Shown: positions 20,971-31,320, counted from the first letter of the stretch. The stretch is 64,000 bases of DNA from Prochlorococcus sp. AG-347-L19 (GCA_003278895.1 QCCO01000001.1:146566-210565), one strand, 5' to 3'. A program made the numbers and translations. The notes: generated from the sequence alone by a model not told the origin.

Positions 20971-22623
20971 ATGCAAATAATAATACCAATGTCAGGAAAA
21001 GGTGAGAGGTTTAAAAAAGCAGGTTATTCGCAGCCTAAACCTTTGATAGAAATAAACAATAAACCAATAATTGCTCACGTACTAGACATGTTCCCTGGAG
21101 AAAAAGATGTGACTTTTATATGTAATCGAGATCATATTGAGACAACCAATATGGAAGCTTTGCTTAATCATTATTGTCCAACAGGTAGAGTTATTACAAT
21201 CGAGCCACATAAATTGGGTCCTGTTTTTGCTGTCTCTAAAATTTTTGATTTAATTGATGATAAAAAGCCTACAATTGTCAATTATTGTGATTTTAACTGT
21301 TATTGGAATTATGAATACTTTAAAAAATGGCTTTTGAAATTAAATCCTGATGGATGTATTCCTGCTTATAAGGGATTTCATCCGCATTCACTAGCTGGTA
21401 ATAATTATGCCTTTATTAGAGAGAAGAACGGGTGGATGACAAAAATACAAGAAAAAAAACCATTTACGAATGATAAGTTAAATGAATTTGCGTCTAGTGG
21501 GACCTATTACTACGCAAACGGGAAAATACTAAAAGATTTTTTTAAAAAAACGATTGATTCAAATTTAAAAGTAAATAACGAATATTATTGCAGTGTTGTT
21601 TATAATTTAATGGTTAAAGAGAGTCTAAAAGTAGCTATATTTGAACTTCAGCATTTTATGCAATGGGGAACCCCTGATGACTTAAATGAATACTTGAGAT
21701 GGTCTAATGGATTTACCGCATTAGCGAGTTACAAAAACTCAAAAACTATTTTTCCATCCTCGACTCTAATTCCAATGGCAGGGAAAGGGAGTCGTTTTAA
21801 AAAAGAAAACTATAAATTATCTAAACCTTTAATACCGATATCGGGAATTCCAATGGTTATTCAGGCCGTAAAAAGCCTCCCAAAAACAAATACATACTCT
21901 TTCATTGCTTTAGAAAATTTATTTAATAAAAATGATTTAAAAAAAGTATTAAATTCTAATTTTGAAAATATTAGAATTAAATTATTAAATAAAATAACTG
22001 ATGGACAATGTTCAACATGTTTAAGTGCGATAAATGAAATCCCGTGTCAGCAACCAGTCACTATTAGTGCTTGTGATCATGGCGTCATATTCAAGAATCA
22101 AAAATTTGATAAAATGTTTAGTGATAAAAATATAGACATAATTGTATGGGTAACAAGAAGCCATCCTGAAGCAATAAGAAAGCCTGAAATGTTTGGTTGG
22201 GTACAAGAATCAAATAATAAAATAAATAAAGTATCGGTTAAGAAGCCGTTAGGTAATCCCAAAAAGGATCCAATATTAATAGGAACTTTTACATTTAAAA
22301 AAGCTTCAATTTTTAAGGAATGTGCACAAAATCTAATCCATAGAAATGGGAGAGTTAATGGTGAGTTTTACGTAGATAGTTGTATAAATGATGCTTTATT
22401 ACTTGGATATAAATGCCACGTTTTTGATGTCGATCATTATTTCTCGTGGGGGACTCCAAATGAACTTAGAACCTTCGAGTATTGGCAATCTTGTTTTCAT
22501 AAGTGGAAAAGTCATGAATATTCATGGTCCAGAGATCCTTGGAAAGATGATTTAACTAATGGTTTTGAACCAGAACACTTAAAAGAAATAAATCCCAAAT
22601 TACCTTTATTAAATAATGCTTAA
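20971..22623 (+). CDS. tandem nucleotidyltransferase (two NTP_transferase domains)
   Basis: IIPMSGKGERFKKAGYSQPKPLIEI and LIPMAGKGSRFKKENYKLSKPLIPI in one ORF. Confidence 0.85.
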   Translation: MQIIIPMSGKGERFKKAGYSQPKPLIEINNKPIIAHVLDMFPGEKDVTFICNRDHIETTNMEALLNHYCPTGRVITIEPHKLGPVFAVSKIFDLIDDKKPTIVNYCDFNCYWNYEYFKKWLLKLNPDGCIPAYKGFHPHSLAGNNYAFIREKNGWMTKIQEKKPFTNDKLNEFASSGTYYYANGKILKDFFKKTIDSNLKVNNEYYCSVVYNLMVKESLKVAIFELQHFMQWGTPDDLNEYLRWSNGFTALASYKNSKTIFPSSTLIPMAGKGSRFKKENYKLSKPLIPISGIPMVIQAVKSLPKTNTYSFIALENLFNKNDLKKVLNSNFENIRIKLLNKITDGQCSTCLSAINEIPCQQPVTISACDHGVIFKNQKFDKMFSDKNIDIIVWVTRSHPEAIRKPEMFGWVQESNNKINKVSVKKPLGNPKKDPILIGTFTFKKASIFKECAQNLIHRNGRVNGEFYVDSCINDALLLGYKCHVFDVDHYFSWGTPNELRTFEYWQSCFHKWKSHEYSWSRDPWKDDLTNGFEPEHLKEINPKLPLLNNA

Positions 22624-23017
22624 AAATAAAAAAAATAAAGAATTACTAAAATATATTTTTGTAGGTTTATCAACGGTTCTTATCGATTTTATTATCTACA
22701 AATTTTTAATAAAATTTATTGTTATTTATTTAGCCAAAACCATAAGCTTTTTATCCGGAACCTTTTTCTCCTACCAATTAAATAGAACTTGGACTTTTAA
22801 ATCAGGAAAAAAAACAGTATCACAATTTATTAAATACCTAATTATTCACATCACTAGTTTAATGCTAAATGTATTTATAAATTCATTACTTCTTAATACA
22901 TTTTCTAAGAATTATTTTTTGAGTTATGAAGTTTCTTTTTTGATAGCTACTTTAACATCAGCTATTTATAATTTTTTATTTATTAAAGTGTTTATATTTA
23001 ATAATACTAAGAGTTAA
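22616..23017 (+). CDS. GtrA-family membrane protein
   Basis: FVGLSTVLIDFIIYKFL...KTISFLSGTFFSYQLNRTWTFKS. Confidence 0.85.
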   Translation: MLKNKKNKELLKYIFVGLSTVLIDFIIYKFLIKFIVIYLAKTISFLSGTFFSYQLNRTWTFKSGKKTVSQFIKYLIIHITSLMLNVFINSLLLNTFSKNYFLSYEVSFLIATLTSAIYNFLFIKVFIFNNTKS

Positions 23018-23080
23018 TATTAATCTTTGAGTTAAAAACTTAACAATTAAAATAACACTAATTAAAGAAATTTTATTAAT

Positions 23081-23812
23081 TTGAAAAAACTATCTGTCAT
23101 ATTACCTTGTTTTAATGAATCAAAAAATATTCCTTATGTGCTTGAGAAATTTGGCAAAGTGATAAATAGTGATGATATTGAATTAATTATTGTAGATAAT
23201 GGCTCTGAAGATAATACTCTTAAAATATTAGAAGAACTAATTCCTAAATACTCTTTCGCTAAACTTGAAAAAGTTAAAGTAAACAAAGGATATGGTTATG
23301 GAATTAAATCTGGTTTAAAGGTAGCGCAAGGTAAATATTTATCTTGGACTCACGCTGATATGCAAACTGATCCCAATGATGTAATTAAAGGACTTAATTT
23401 AATTGAAAATTGTAGCTCAAGAGATAAATTATTTATTAAAGGGAAAAGAAAAGGAAGACCATGGAGTGATGAATTTTTTACAATAGGAATGTCTTTTTTT
23501 GAAAGCATTTTACTTTTTACACCTTTATGGGATATAAACGCTCAACCTAATATTTTTTCAAGAGAATTATTTGATAATTTGAAATGTGCTCCGGATGATT
23601 TTTCATTTGACTTGTTTTATTATTATTTGGCAGTTAAAAATAACTACAAAATAATTCGTTTTGAAGTTAGTTTTAGGAAAAGATATTATGGACAATCTAG
23701 TTGGAATATTAATTGGTTATCAAAGATCAAGTTTATAGCAAGAACTGTTAAATTTACATTCAAACTTATTTTGAAAATCAATTTTAGTAATAAACTAAAT
23801 TATAGGATTTAG
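23081..23812 (+). CDS. family 2 glycosyltransferase (DPM1-like)
   Basis: LSVILPCFNESKNIPYVLEKF..ELIIVDNGSEDNT...WTHADMQTDP. Confidence 0.85.
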   Translation: MKKLSVILPCFNESKNIPYVLEKFGKVINSDDIELIIVDNGSEDNTLKILEELIPKYSFAKLEKVKVNKGYGYGIKSGLKVAQGKYLSWTHADMQTDPNDVIKGLNLIENCSSRDKLFIKGKRKGRPWSDEFFTIGMSFFESILLFTPLWDINAQPNIFSRELFDNLKCAPDDFSFDLFYYYLAVKNNYKIIRFEVSFRKRYYGQSSWNINWLSKIKFIARTVKFTFKLILKINFSNKLNYRI

Positions 23813-23834
23813 TATTGATAAATAAAAATTAAAA

Positions 23835-24422
23835 ATGCTGGTTATACACCATAGAAGGAATACTATAGACTCATTAAAGGCAGTTAATTCCCATTTAGGA
23901 GTCGAAGTTGATATTAGAAGTTTTGGAAACAAATTAATCATAAATCATGATCCTTTCAAAGAATCTATAAATTTTGAAGATTGGCTAATCCACTATAAAC
24001 ACAAATTATTAATTCTTAATGTCAAGGAAGAAGGTTTAGAGGAACCTTTAATTCTTTTGATGAAAAAGTATAAAATAAACAATTTCTTTTTTTTAGATCA
24101 ATCATTCCCCTTTCTTATAAAAACAATCTTTATTGGCGAGAAAAGAACATCTATAAGAGTCTCTGAATATGAATCAATTGAAACTGCCCTAAAATTGAGT
24201 GGGAAAGCTGAATGGGTTTGGGTGGATTTTTTTAATTATTTCCCTCTTGATTATGAAAGTTTTTTAAAACTAAAAGAAGCAAAATTTAAACTTTGCCTTG
24301 TTTCTCCTGAACTTCAAGGGCATTCTTATAAAAAAGTTGATCATTTAAAAAATGAAATAAAAAAAATGAAAATTAATTTTGATGCAGTTTGTACTAAAAA
24401 TCCAAATCTTTGGAATGGATGA
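23835..24422 (+). CDS. glycerophosphodiester phosphodiesterase-like protein
   Basis: HHRRNTIDSLKAVNSHLGVEVDIRSFGNKLIINHDPF, GDPD-like N-terminus. Confidence 0.65.
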   Translation: MLVIHHRRNTIDSLKAVNSHLGVEVDIRSFGNKLIINHDPFKESINFEDWLIHYKHKLLILNVKEEGLEEPLILLMKKYKINNFFFLDQSFPFLIKTIFIGEKRTSIRVSEYESIETALKLSGKAEWVWVDFFNYFPLDYESFLKLKEAKFKLCLVSPELQGHSYKKVDHLKNEIKKMKINFDAVCTKNPNLWNG

Positions 24423-24429
24423 ATAACTT

Positions 24430-26568
24430 ATGTTTATTAATGAAAATTTCACAAAAATTATATATTTATATAAAAAAATTACTTTAATAGCATCTTCCAA
24501 TATTAGAGAAAAGCAATTATTAAATGAGGTCCATAAATCCAAATTATTTAAATTTGGTTTAGTTATTAGATTATTGTTGATTATTTTTTGCATCCCATAT
24601 ATACAAAAAATTTGGTTTCTAGAATTTATAAATAACAGCCTAGAAAGTCTTTCCTTTAATCCTTGGCAAGCTCATTTAAATGCAGGAGGTGATATTAAAG
24701 CTTTTCCCTATGGATACATTATGTATTTGTTTTATCTACCTTTAACAACACTAGGATGGTTATTCGATAAATTATTAAACTTAGAATACTTTTCTCGATT
24801 TGGTTTTGCCATAACAACTCTAATTTTTGATTATGGAATCTTGCTGGGTATTATTCGTCTTCTCAAAAATTATTCTTCAAAACTAATCCTACTTGCTTAT
24901 TGGTGTTCTCCTGTAATTTTTTATATTTTTTATTGGCATGGCCAAATTGATGCATTACCTGTTTTTTTCTTAATTTATGGTTTATCTCTCCTACAAAAGG
25001 AAAAAACAAATTTAGCTGGATTTTTTTTAGGGCTTGCTATATCTTCAAAATTTAGTATGCTCGCTGCGATACCTTTTATATTTATATACCTTATTAGAAA
25101 CAAAAGATTAAAAAACAAATTAAATATTTTATTTGCAAGCATTTTTATTACTTATTTTTTTTCAATCTTACCTTTCATAAAATCTACCGCTTTCCAGTCA
25201 ATGGTTTTAAAAAATTCTGAGACAGAGAAATTATTCAGTGTTTTTATAAGTTACGGATATGATTTAAAGTTATTCTTGTTACCTACTGTATATTTTCTTT
25301 CTCTATATTTAGTTTGGCGTTTAGAAAGAATAAATCTTGATTTATTTTTAATTTCAATTGGGCTAGGATTTTTCTCCGTATTATTATTTTTACCTCCTTC
25401 ACCAGGGTGGTTTGCATGGATTATGCCTTTCTTGGTGTATTATCAACTTCGTTCGAAGGACCACTACTTAATATCAACCCTTCCGTTTTTTTTCATATAC
25501 CTTACATATAATTTACTATATTCGACTGGTGCTGATATAACTTTCTTTAATATTCCTACAGACTTGCCTTTAGAAAAACTTTTTAGATTAAATAACTCAA
25601 GATTAAAGTCTATTCTGTTTACTGGATTACAAGCCACTGGATTAATAGTTTGCACTAGGATGTATCTTTTTGGAATAGTAAGAAATAATTATTACAGAGG
25701 ATTTGGGAATAAATTAGCTATAGGAATAAGTGGTTTTATACCAGATTATATAAACGATATATTAAAGTCTTTTGAGAATCTTTTCGGACCAAAATCAATT
25801 TCTTTTTTGGAAGTTTCAGATTATAAAAAATCAGATAATAATAACCATTTACAAGCTTCAAAAAGTTTTTTAAATCCCAATTCTTATAATTTAAGTCGAT
25901 TAACTAAAGACCTTTATTTATTAGCTGATGGCAAGTCAATTTGTCAAAACATAAAAAATAATAGAAGAAAAATTGATAGCCATGATTTTATATTCATTAA
26001 TGGGATTCATAGTTTAACTGTTAAACGTTTAAGACAAAGACTTGATTTGAAGATTTTTTTTGAAATTGATCAAGAACTCCATGACTACTTTTTTAAAAAA
26101 AATAATCATAGTATATATTCATTTAAATCTAAGTTAGAAAAAAAAGAGTTTAATAATTATCAGGAAAGTCAATTTAAATATTCCGATCTTTCATTCAAAA
26201 TTTCCCCTGTAAATTCAAATTTATTAAAAAGCAAAGAAGAAACATTAATTCCTAAATTAAAACTATTTGTAAAAATGGATAACGGGTTTTTTCATGAAGA
26301 ACTGATTCGAAGTCTAATAAGTTTATGTGGTATGTATGTTGATGTAGAACAAACTTCTTTTTCTGACGATGTTTATCTTTGCATTGAGGGCGAGGCGACA
26401 AAAGAAGATATTGCTCAGATAGCAAATATATTAATACCTAATCTCGAAGATCTTTTGATATGTAATCCATCATGGGAAAATGGTTATAGGGGATTAATTC
26501 AATTAATAATATTAGTTCACATTTCAAACTTATTGTATAGATCAAGTTCATCAAAAAATTATGTTTAA
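24430..26568 (+). CDS. fusion: GT-C-like membrane domain + degenerate uridine kinase/PRK-like domain
   Basis: N-terminal ~8-10 TM; C-terminal LAIGISGFIPDYINDIL..FGPKSISFLEVSDY..FIFINGIHSL..LDLKIFFEIDQEL resembles PRK/udk fold without Walker A GK(S/T). Confidence 0.65.
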   Translation: MFINENFTKIIYLYKKITLIASSNIREKQLLNEVHKSKLFKFGLVIRLLLIIFCIPYIQKIWFLEFINNSLESLSFNPWQAHLNAGGDIKAFPYGYIMYLFYLPLTTLGWLFDKLLNLEYFSRFGFAITTLIFDYGILLGIIRLLKNYSSKLILLAYWCSPVIFYIFYWHGQIDALPVFFLIYGLSLLQKEKTNLAGFFLGLAISSKFSMLAAIPFIFIYLIRNKRLKNKLNILFASIFITYFFSILPFIKSTAFQSMVLKNSETEKLFSVFISYGYDLKLFLLPTVYFLSLYLVWRLERINLDLFLISIGLGFFSVLLFLPPSPGWFAWIMPFLVYYQLRSKDHYLISTLPFFFIYLTYNLLYSTGADITFFNIPTDLPLEKLFRLNNSRLKSILFTGLQATGLIVCTRMYLFGIVRNNYYRGFGNKLAIGISGFIPDYINDILKSFENLFGPKSISFLEVSDYKKSDNNNHLQASKSFLNPNSYNLSRLTKDLYLLADGKSICQNIKNNRRKIDSHDFIFINGIHSLTVKRLRQRLDLKIFFEIDQELHDYFFKKNNHSIYSFKSKLEKKEFNNYQESQFKYSDLSFKISPVNSNLLKSKEETLIPKLKLFVKMDNGFFHEELIRSLISLCGMYVDVEQTSFSDDVYLCIEGEATKEDIAQIANILIPNLEDLLICNPSWENGYRGLIQLIILVHISNLLYRSSSSKNYV

Positions 26569-27307
26569 AAAAATCAATTCATCAAAAAATATATATAAAC
26601 CTGATGCCGTTATTTTTGATACTGATAATACACTTTATGAATATGCTCCAGCAAATGAAAAAGCAGAGGAGGCAGTCGAGAGAAAAGTAAAGGCTCTTCT
26701 TGGAGTTAATTCCAAACTATATCGCACTACTTATGCACAATCAAAAAAGGAGATTAAAAAGCAATTAGGCATGACTGCGAGCAGTCATAGTAGACTTTTA
26801 TATTACCAAAGATTTTTAGAAATCTTAGGATTCAAAGCGCAATTAATGACAGCGCTTGACTTAGAACAAACTTTTTGGAGAACATTTCTTGCTAATGCAC
26901 CCCTTTTCCCAGGAGTAACTCAATTACTTGATTATCTGCGCTCCAAAAATATATTAATAGCCATAGTGACAGATTTAACTTCTCATATACAAATGCGAAA
27001 AATGACATACTTTAATCTAGAAGAAACCTTTGATGCTTTTGTTACATCAGAGGAAATTGGTGCTGATAAACCAGACTATAGGAATTTTGAGTTAGTATTA
27101 AATAAATTAGGTCTTACAAAGAAGAATAATATTTGGATGGTTGGAGATAATCCATATACCGACATAATTGGAGCTAGAAGTATAGGAGCAACAACATTTC
27201 AAAAAATAAATAATTTAGAAAAAATTGGAGAAGGCAAATACATGCCAGATTTCGTATTTAGTAATTTTGAGGACTTTTACAATAACATCATAAATCTCAT
27301 TAATTAA
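26561..27307 (+). CDS. HAD-superfamily hydrolase
   Basis: AVIFDTDNTLYEYAP; VTDLTSH; ADKPDYRNFE; MVGDNPYTDIIGA. Confidence 0.9.
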   Translation: MFKKINSSKNIYKPDAVIFDTDNTLYEYAPANEKAEEAVERKVKALLGVNSKLYRTTYAQSKKEIKKQLGMTASSHSRLLYYQRFLEILGFKAQLMTALDLEQTFWRTFLANAPLFPGVTQLLDYLRSKNILIAIVTDLTSHIQMRKMTYFNLEETFDAFVTSEEIGADKPDYRNFELVLNKLGLTKKNNIWMVGDNPYTDIIGARSIGATTFQKINNLEKIGEGKYMPDFVFSNFEDFYNNIINLIN

Positions 27308-27555
27308 AGTAATATATTTTCGCTATATGTATTTCTGATTTAAAAATGAACTCTTGGAACTGAGATTTTTTATCCTCAATGTTCAAACCAAAAACAATTA
27401 TAGATTTTACAAATAAAGATCAAATCCTATCAATTATACTAAAAAAAGACTATTTACAAAATTTTAAAAATATTTCCCTTTTTAGAATTGAAAGTTACTG
27501 AAATTTAAAATATCAGAATTATTTCTAAAAAATTTTTATTAAATTAGGAATTCCT

Positions 27556-27699
27556 TTAATTAAACCAACCTTTTTTCTTTTCTTTAACTTTTGGTGAAGT
27601 CTGAATCTTAGGCGCTTCATCTACTCTACCTTTAATAATCATTAAGGGGACTATTGCCCATAATGCCAAAAATAATATCCAGAATAGGTAAATGTTCAT
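27556..27699 (-). CDS. 47-aa membrane microprotein
   Basis: MNIYLFWILFLALWAIVPLMIIKGRVDEAPKIQTSPKVKEKKKGWFN. Confidence 0.6.
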   Translation of the reverse strand: MNIYLFWILFLALWAIVPLMIIKGRVDEAPKIQTSPKVKEKKKGWFN

Positions 27700-27952
27700 A
27701 GTATTAAAAATTAATGAATTTATACTAAGGTGAATTAATTAAAATTCGTGGCTTTCTTTTTGTAGTACTAATTTAAATGTACAATCAAATTTTTTTATTA
27801 ATCAATAAAAATTATTTGCACTCAACAAAGCCACTGCTTTGCTTCAGGATTTTCAGAGTGCTTATTTATAGTGAGATGATAAAAACTTTTTCGTGAATCT
27901 TTTAAATAAACCTAGTTTATATCTAAAATTTATTTACCAAAGTTACTTATGC

Positions 27953-28108
27953 ATGAAAAAATGTGATTTATGTCTTAAGCCAGATAAAACTCATTACAGA
28001 GTTAAATCCATAATTCATACTGATTGGATTTTTTGTTGTAAAGAATGTTGGAATCAAATTTCTAAACATAAAAATTATTCCTATGGTGGCACTAGAAAGT
28101 CAAAATAA
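27953..28108 (+). CDS. small zinc-finger-like protein
   Basis: MKKCDLCLKPDKTHYRVKSIIHTDWIFCCKECWNQISKHKNYSYGGTRKSK; start revised from ORF track. Confidence 0.7.
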   Translation: MKKCDLCLKPDKTHYRVKSIIHTDWIFCCKECWNQISKHKNYSYGGTRKSK

Positions 28109-28140
28109 CTAATTTTTTTAGTAAGAAGTATTTTAATTTT

Positions 28141-28617
28141 CTAAAAAAAATCGTTAATTTCTTTTTTTAGAGATTTATATTCTAAATTAATATCTTTAAT
28201 AAATTCATCTGCTCCTTTTTTTATATTTTTATATTCATTTATTTTTTGTTTGCTTTTCTTATAAAAAATCGATTCAAATTGTCCCGGATTTGCCACCTCA
28301 ATCCAATATCCTGCTAGACAATAAATTTGGTTTGGAACAAAAGTTATAATAAATAATTTTTTGGTATTTTTATATTGATCAATTATCTTATTAGCTAATT
28401 TACCTTTAGTTTTGTTAGTCCCAAATAGAGTAATATCTTTTGCTAAAGGCTTAAAATTCTTCGATAAATTATTACTTCTTTCTACTGAATTTCTAGAAAT
28501 TATTTTTTCTAGAGAAAAACAATAATTGAAAAAGTTTGTATTTTCTTTTTTTGAAGGATATATAGTTATGAGAGAACTAAAAAGTAAAAAAGAAGTTAAA
28601 AGTAATTTATTAAACAT
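28141..28617 (-). CDS. putative secreted protein
   Basis: 158-aa ORF, hydrophobic N-terminus MFNKLLLTSFLLFSSLITIYPS. Confidence 0.6.
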   Translation of the reverse strand: MFNKLLLTSFLLFSSLITIYPSKKENTNFFNYCFSLEKIISRNSVERSNNLSKNFKPLAKDITLFGTNKTKGKLANKIIDQYKNTKKLFIITFVPNQIYCLAGYWIEVANPGQFESIFYKKSKQKINEYKNIKKGADEFIKDINLEYKSLKKEINDFF

Positions 28618-28815
28618 TTTTAATTTAAGCTAAGCTTATAATTATATAAAAATAAAAAGATAATCCAGAAGAAACTCTTAATTTCCTTTAAAAGATTCAT
28701 AAGAATTGAATAGATTTATATTAATTGCAGAGAACACTTTTAAAAAAAATTTAAAAGTATTTCGGACTAATTAAGAATTTGTCAAACGAATAAATTTTTT
28801 TCTTACAATTAGATT

Positions 28816-29196
28816 ATGAAAAATTCTTTTTTGAAAAATAAAAGTATCAAATCTTGTTTAGATTTTTTTTCAAGAGTATCAATTTCAGCAATATTTATTT
28901 CAGCCATACCAGGAAAAATAAATGATTTTGAAAAAACAGCTGAATATATTTCTTCAAAAGGTATTCCTGAACAAATTTCATCTATTCTTCTAGTGGCGGC
29001 GATTATATGTCTTATCTTAGGTTCGGGATTTTTTATATTTGGAGAAAAACAAAAAATCGGTTCAGTCTTTTTATTACTATTTCTTATTCCAACAACAATA
29101 ATTTTTCATATATTCCCTTTCCATCAAAGAGCAGTATTTATGAATCTCGGATTAATAGGTGGATTAATTATTACTGCAATAAGGGAACCGAAATAA
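28816..29196 (+). CDS. DoxX-family membrane protein
   Basis: FSRVSISAIFISAIPGKINDFEKTAEYISSKGIP. Confidence 0.8.
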   Translation: MKNSFLKNKSIKSCLDFFSRVSISAIFISAIPGKINDFEKTAEYISSKGIPEQISSILLVAAIICLILGSGFFIFGEKQKIGSVFLLLFLIPTTIIFHIFPFHQRAVFMNLGLIGGLIITAIREPK

Positions 29197-29224
29197 AAAA
29201 ATTAATAAAGAAACCTAAATTTTT

Positions 29225-29419
29225 TTATTTTTTCTCTCTTAATTCTGGGAAGCAATTCGCAATATGAATTAACTCATAAACCTCTTTGCTATCGTATTTT
29301 TTATTAGGAATTCCACTTCCTACCTCTATGCCTCTCTCTTTCATCTTCTTTAATATCAATTCTTGTCTTTGCATACTTGACATAGACTTAAATCTTTTAG
29401 TTCGTTCTTCTTTATTCAC
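29225..29419 (-). CDS. hypothetical small protein
   Basis: 64-aa ORF. Confidence 0.5.
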   Translation of the reverse strand: MNKEERTKRFKSMSSMQRQELILKKMKERGIEVGSGIPNKKYDSKEVYELIHIANCFPELREKK

Positions 29420-29704
29420 TAGATCTTAATTTAGTTAAAATTTATTGTTAAGGTTATTCAATTAGCGATTCATTAGATAAGTAAGAAATCCAGTAAATGT
29501 AAGTAATTTAAATCCAATAAAGAAAGGCAAATATTTTTTGAGCTTTTTGCCAACGGGCAATAATTTATTTAATGAATTGATCATGATTTACATTAAAAAT
29601 CTAATTATTTCGGTCATCCTAACGAATTTTTTTTAGAATTATCTATTTGATTTGTACATCTTTAAAAGTAGATCTAAACTAGAAGGGTTACGTTCCTTTT
29701 TTTT

Positions 29705-30091
29705 ATGAATGATAAAGAAACAATAATTTCATTATTAAATGAGTTTGCTAATCCAAAAAAAATGGCCTCATTTTTTATTGACAATGCGTCACCAGAATTT
29801 TTATTCATTAGACCGAGTGGTAATCCTATAAATGCAGAAGGGTTCGAACAAATGATTAATGATGAAATTGTTCAAGAAAAAGCAGAAATAACTAAAATTC
29901 ACCGATTCGAATTTTTAAGCGAAAATGTAGTAATGTGCATTTTTACACTAGGTTCAAAATTTACTTATAAAGGGACACCTAATGATGACTTACCAACAGT
30001 TACATCAATTTTTAAAAAAGTAAATAATGTTTGGAAAATTCACTGGATGCAAAGATCTACAGGAAATTCGGATTTATCTTTATGGGATTAG
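29705..30091 (+). CDS. NTF2/SnoaL-like protein (DUF3804-like)
   Basis: MNDKETIISLLNEFANPKKMASFF...VNNVWKIHWMQRS. Confidence 0.7.
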   Translation: MNDKETIISLLNEFANPKKMASFFIDNASPEFLFIRPSGNPINAEGFEQMINDEIVQEKAEITKIHRFEFLSENVVMCIFTLGSKFTYKGTPNDDLPTVTSIFKKVNNVWKIHWMQRSTGNSDLSLWD

Positions 30092-30171
30092 CAAAGTTGA
30101 TAGCACTTTTAATGGTGCTACTACTTGTAGGAAGTTCTTTTGTTGGTTTAATTTTTTATTTTATAAAATAA
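30082..30171 (+). CDS. 29-aa TM microprotein overlapping previous CDS
   Basis: MGLAKLIALLMVLLLVGSSFVGLIFYFIK. Confidence 0.4.
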   Translation: MGLAKLIALLMVLLLVGSSFVGLIFYFIK

Positions 30172-30584
30172 GTAGATCAAATAAATAATACCCAGTAACT
30201 ATTTCTTGTTTTAGAAAATAATTGCTTCTTTTATGCTAAGTAATTTGATTTTCAGGTAAAAATAAAAACTTTAGACAAACTAACGCCTATATCTAAAGCC
30301 AATAAAGCAATTAGTAACTTACTCATTTTTTAGAACTCTCAACTATTTTTTTGTAAAGTTCCTCAGAAATAGGTTGCATAACCTTTTAAAAATCTAATTA
30401 CAAATTAATTATTTTAAAATTAATTTCTCGTTACAAAATATACGAATATATGAATTTTGAAATAGGCAAAAAATATATTCACTATAAGTTCTTCTTATAA
30501 AGTATTAATAAATACTTAATCCAAAAACGTCAATAAATGTCCAAACTTTTTTTAAAAGAAATTAGAGATCTTATTTTATGTAAA

Positions 30585-30806
30585 TAGATCCTCTATAAGT
30601 AAGCTTTATAATCTTTTCTTCTTGTTTTCTACAATATACGAATGACTTTCCATTGAAATACATGTTTACCATGATGCAGCTCCTGAGCCTGCTCAAGTCC
30701 CCGTCCTATGGCTTGAGTCGTACTGCGGTCTATCAGATGGTAGATCGGACGATTTTGTAGTATTCACTACAATCTATTTATAAAGTATTTATACTTAGAT
30801 GTCAAC
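30585..30806 (+). repeat. 222-nt dispersed element, copy A
   Basis: Aligns without gaps to 45531..45752; highly similar core CATGTTTACCATGATGCAGCTCCT...GTCCCCGTCCTATGGCTTGA. Confidence 0.85.
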
Positions 30807-31092
30807 AATTAATAGAAACTAAATTTAAATTTAAAAGTTGTTTCAGCTCTCATACACTCCCTAACAAGAATATAGAACATATAACTACGAGTAACTCCCA
30901 TAAAAACTGAAACAAATGCTAGAACTACGCAAATAGGGCAATGTGGGAATCCCATTATTTATTTTCCAATATAAATTTCAATTCAGTGTCTGCATTAAGA
31001 ATATCGATTCTTCTCTTGAGCAGTTTAAAAAATTTAATTATTTTTTTCAAAATTAAATCTTCTTTAGGCATCAATAATAATATTATTTAAGA

Positions 31093-31314
31093 ATGAATAT
31101 ATCAATAAGCAAAAATACTGAAGCCATTGATATAACACAAGTTTCGTAGCAAATTTATACAATAAACAACACCAACATATGCTCAGATAATCTTGCTCAA
31201 TTAGCTTATACAGAGTCAAATATAAAAATTGGTGATCTAGTTACCTTGCAGTGCTATTTTTCTTTTGCTAAAAAAATAGAGCGGACTAAAGTCCAATACT
31301 CCACGAGGATTTAG
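31093..31314 (+). pseudogene. small ORF interrupted by a single in-frame TAG
   Basis: MNISISKNTEAIDITQVS*QIYTINNTNICSDNLAQLAYTESNIKIGDLVTLQCYFSFAKKIERTKVQYSTRI*. Confidence 0.5.
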
Positions 31315-31320
31315 TCCGCT
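31280..31320 (+). promoter_or_regulatory. strong RNA hairpin with 17-nt antisense match to downstream GTG start region
   Basis: AGCGGACTAAA/TTTAGTCCGCT 11-bp stem; CTCCACGAGGATTTAGT (31299-31315) is exact reverse complement of 31454-31470. Confidence 0.7.

Noticed and set aside
29007-29267. 86-aa plus ORF
   Set aside because: Alternate frame of the DoxX gene
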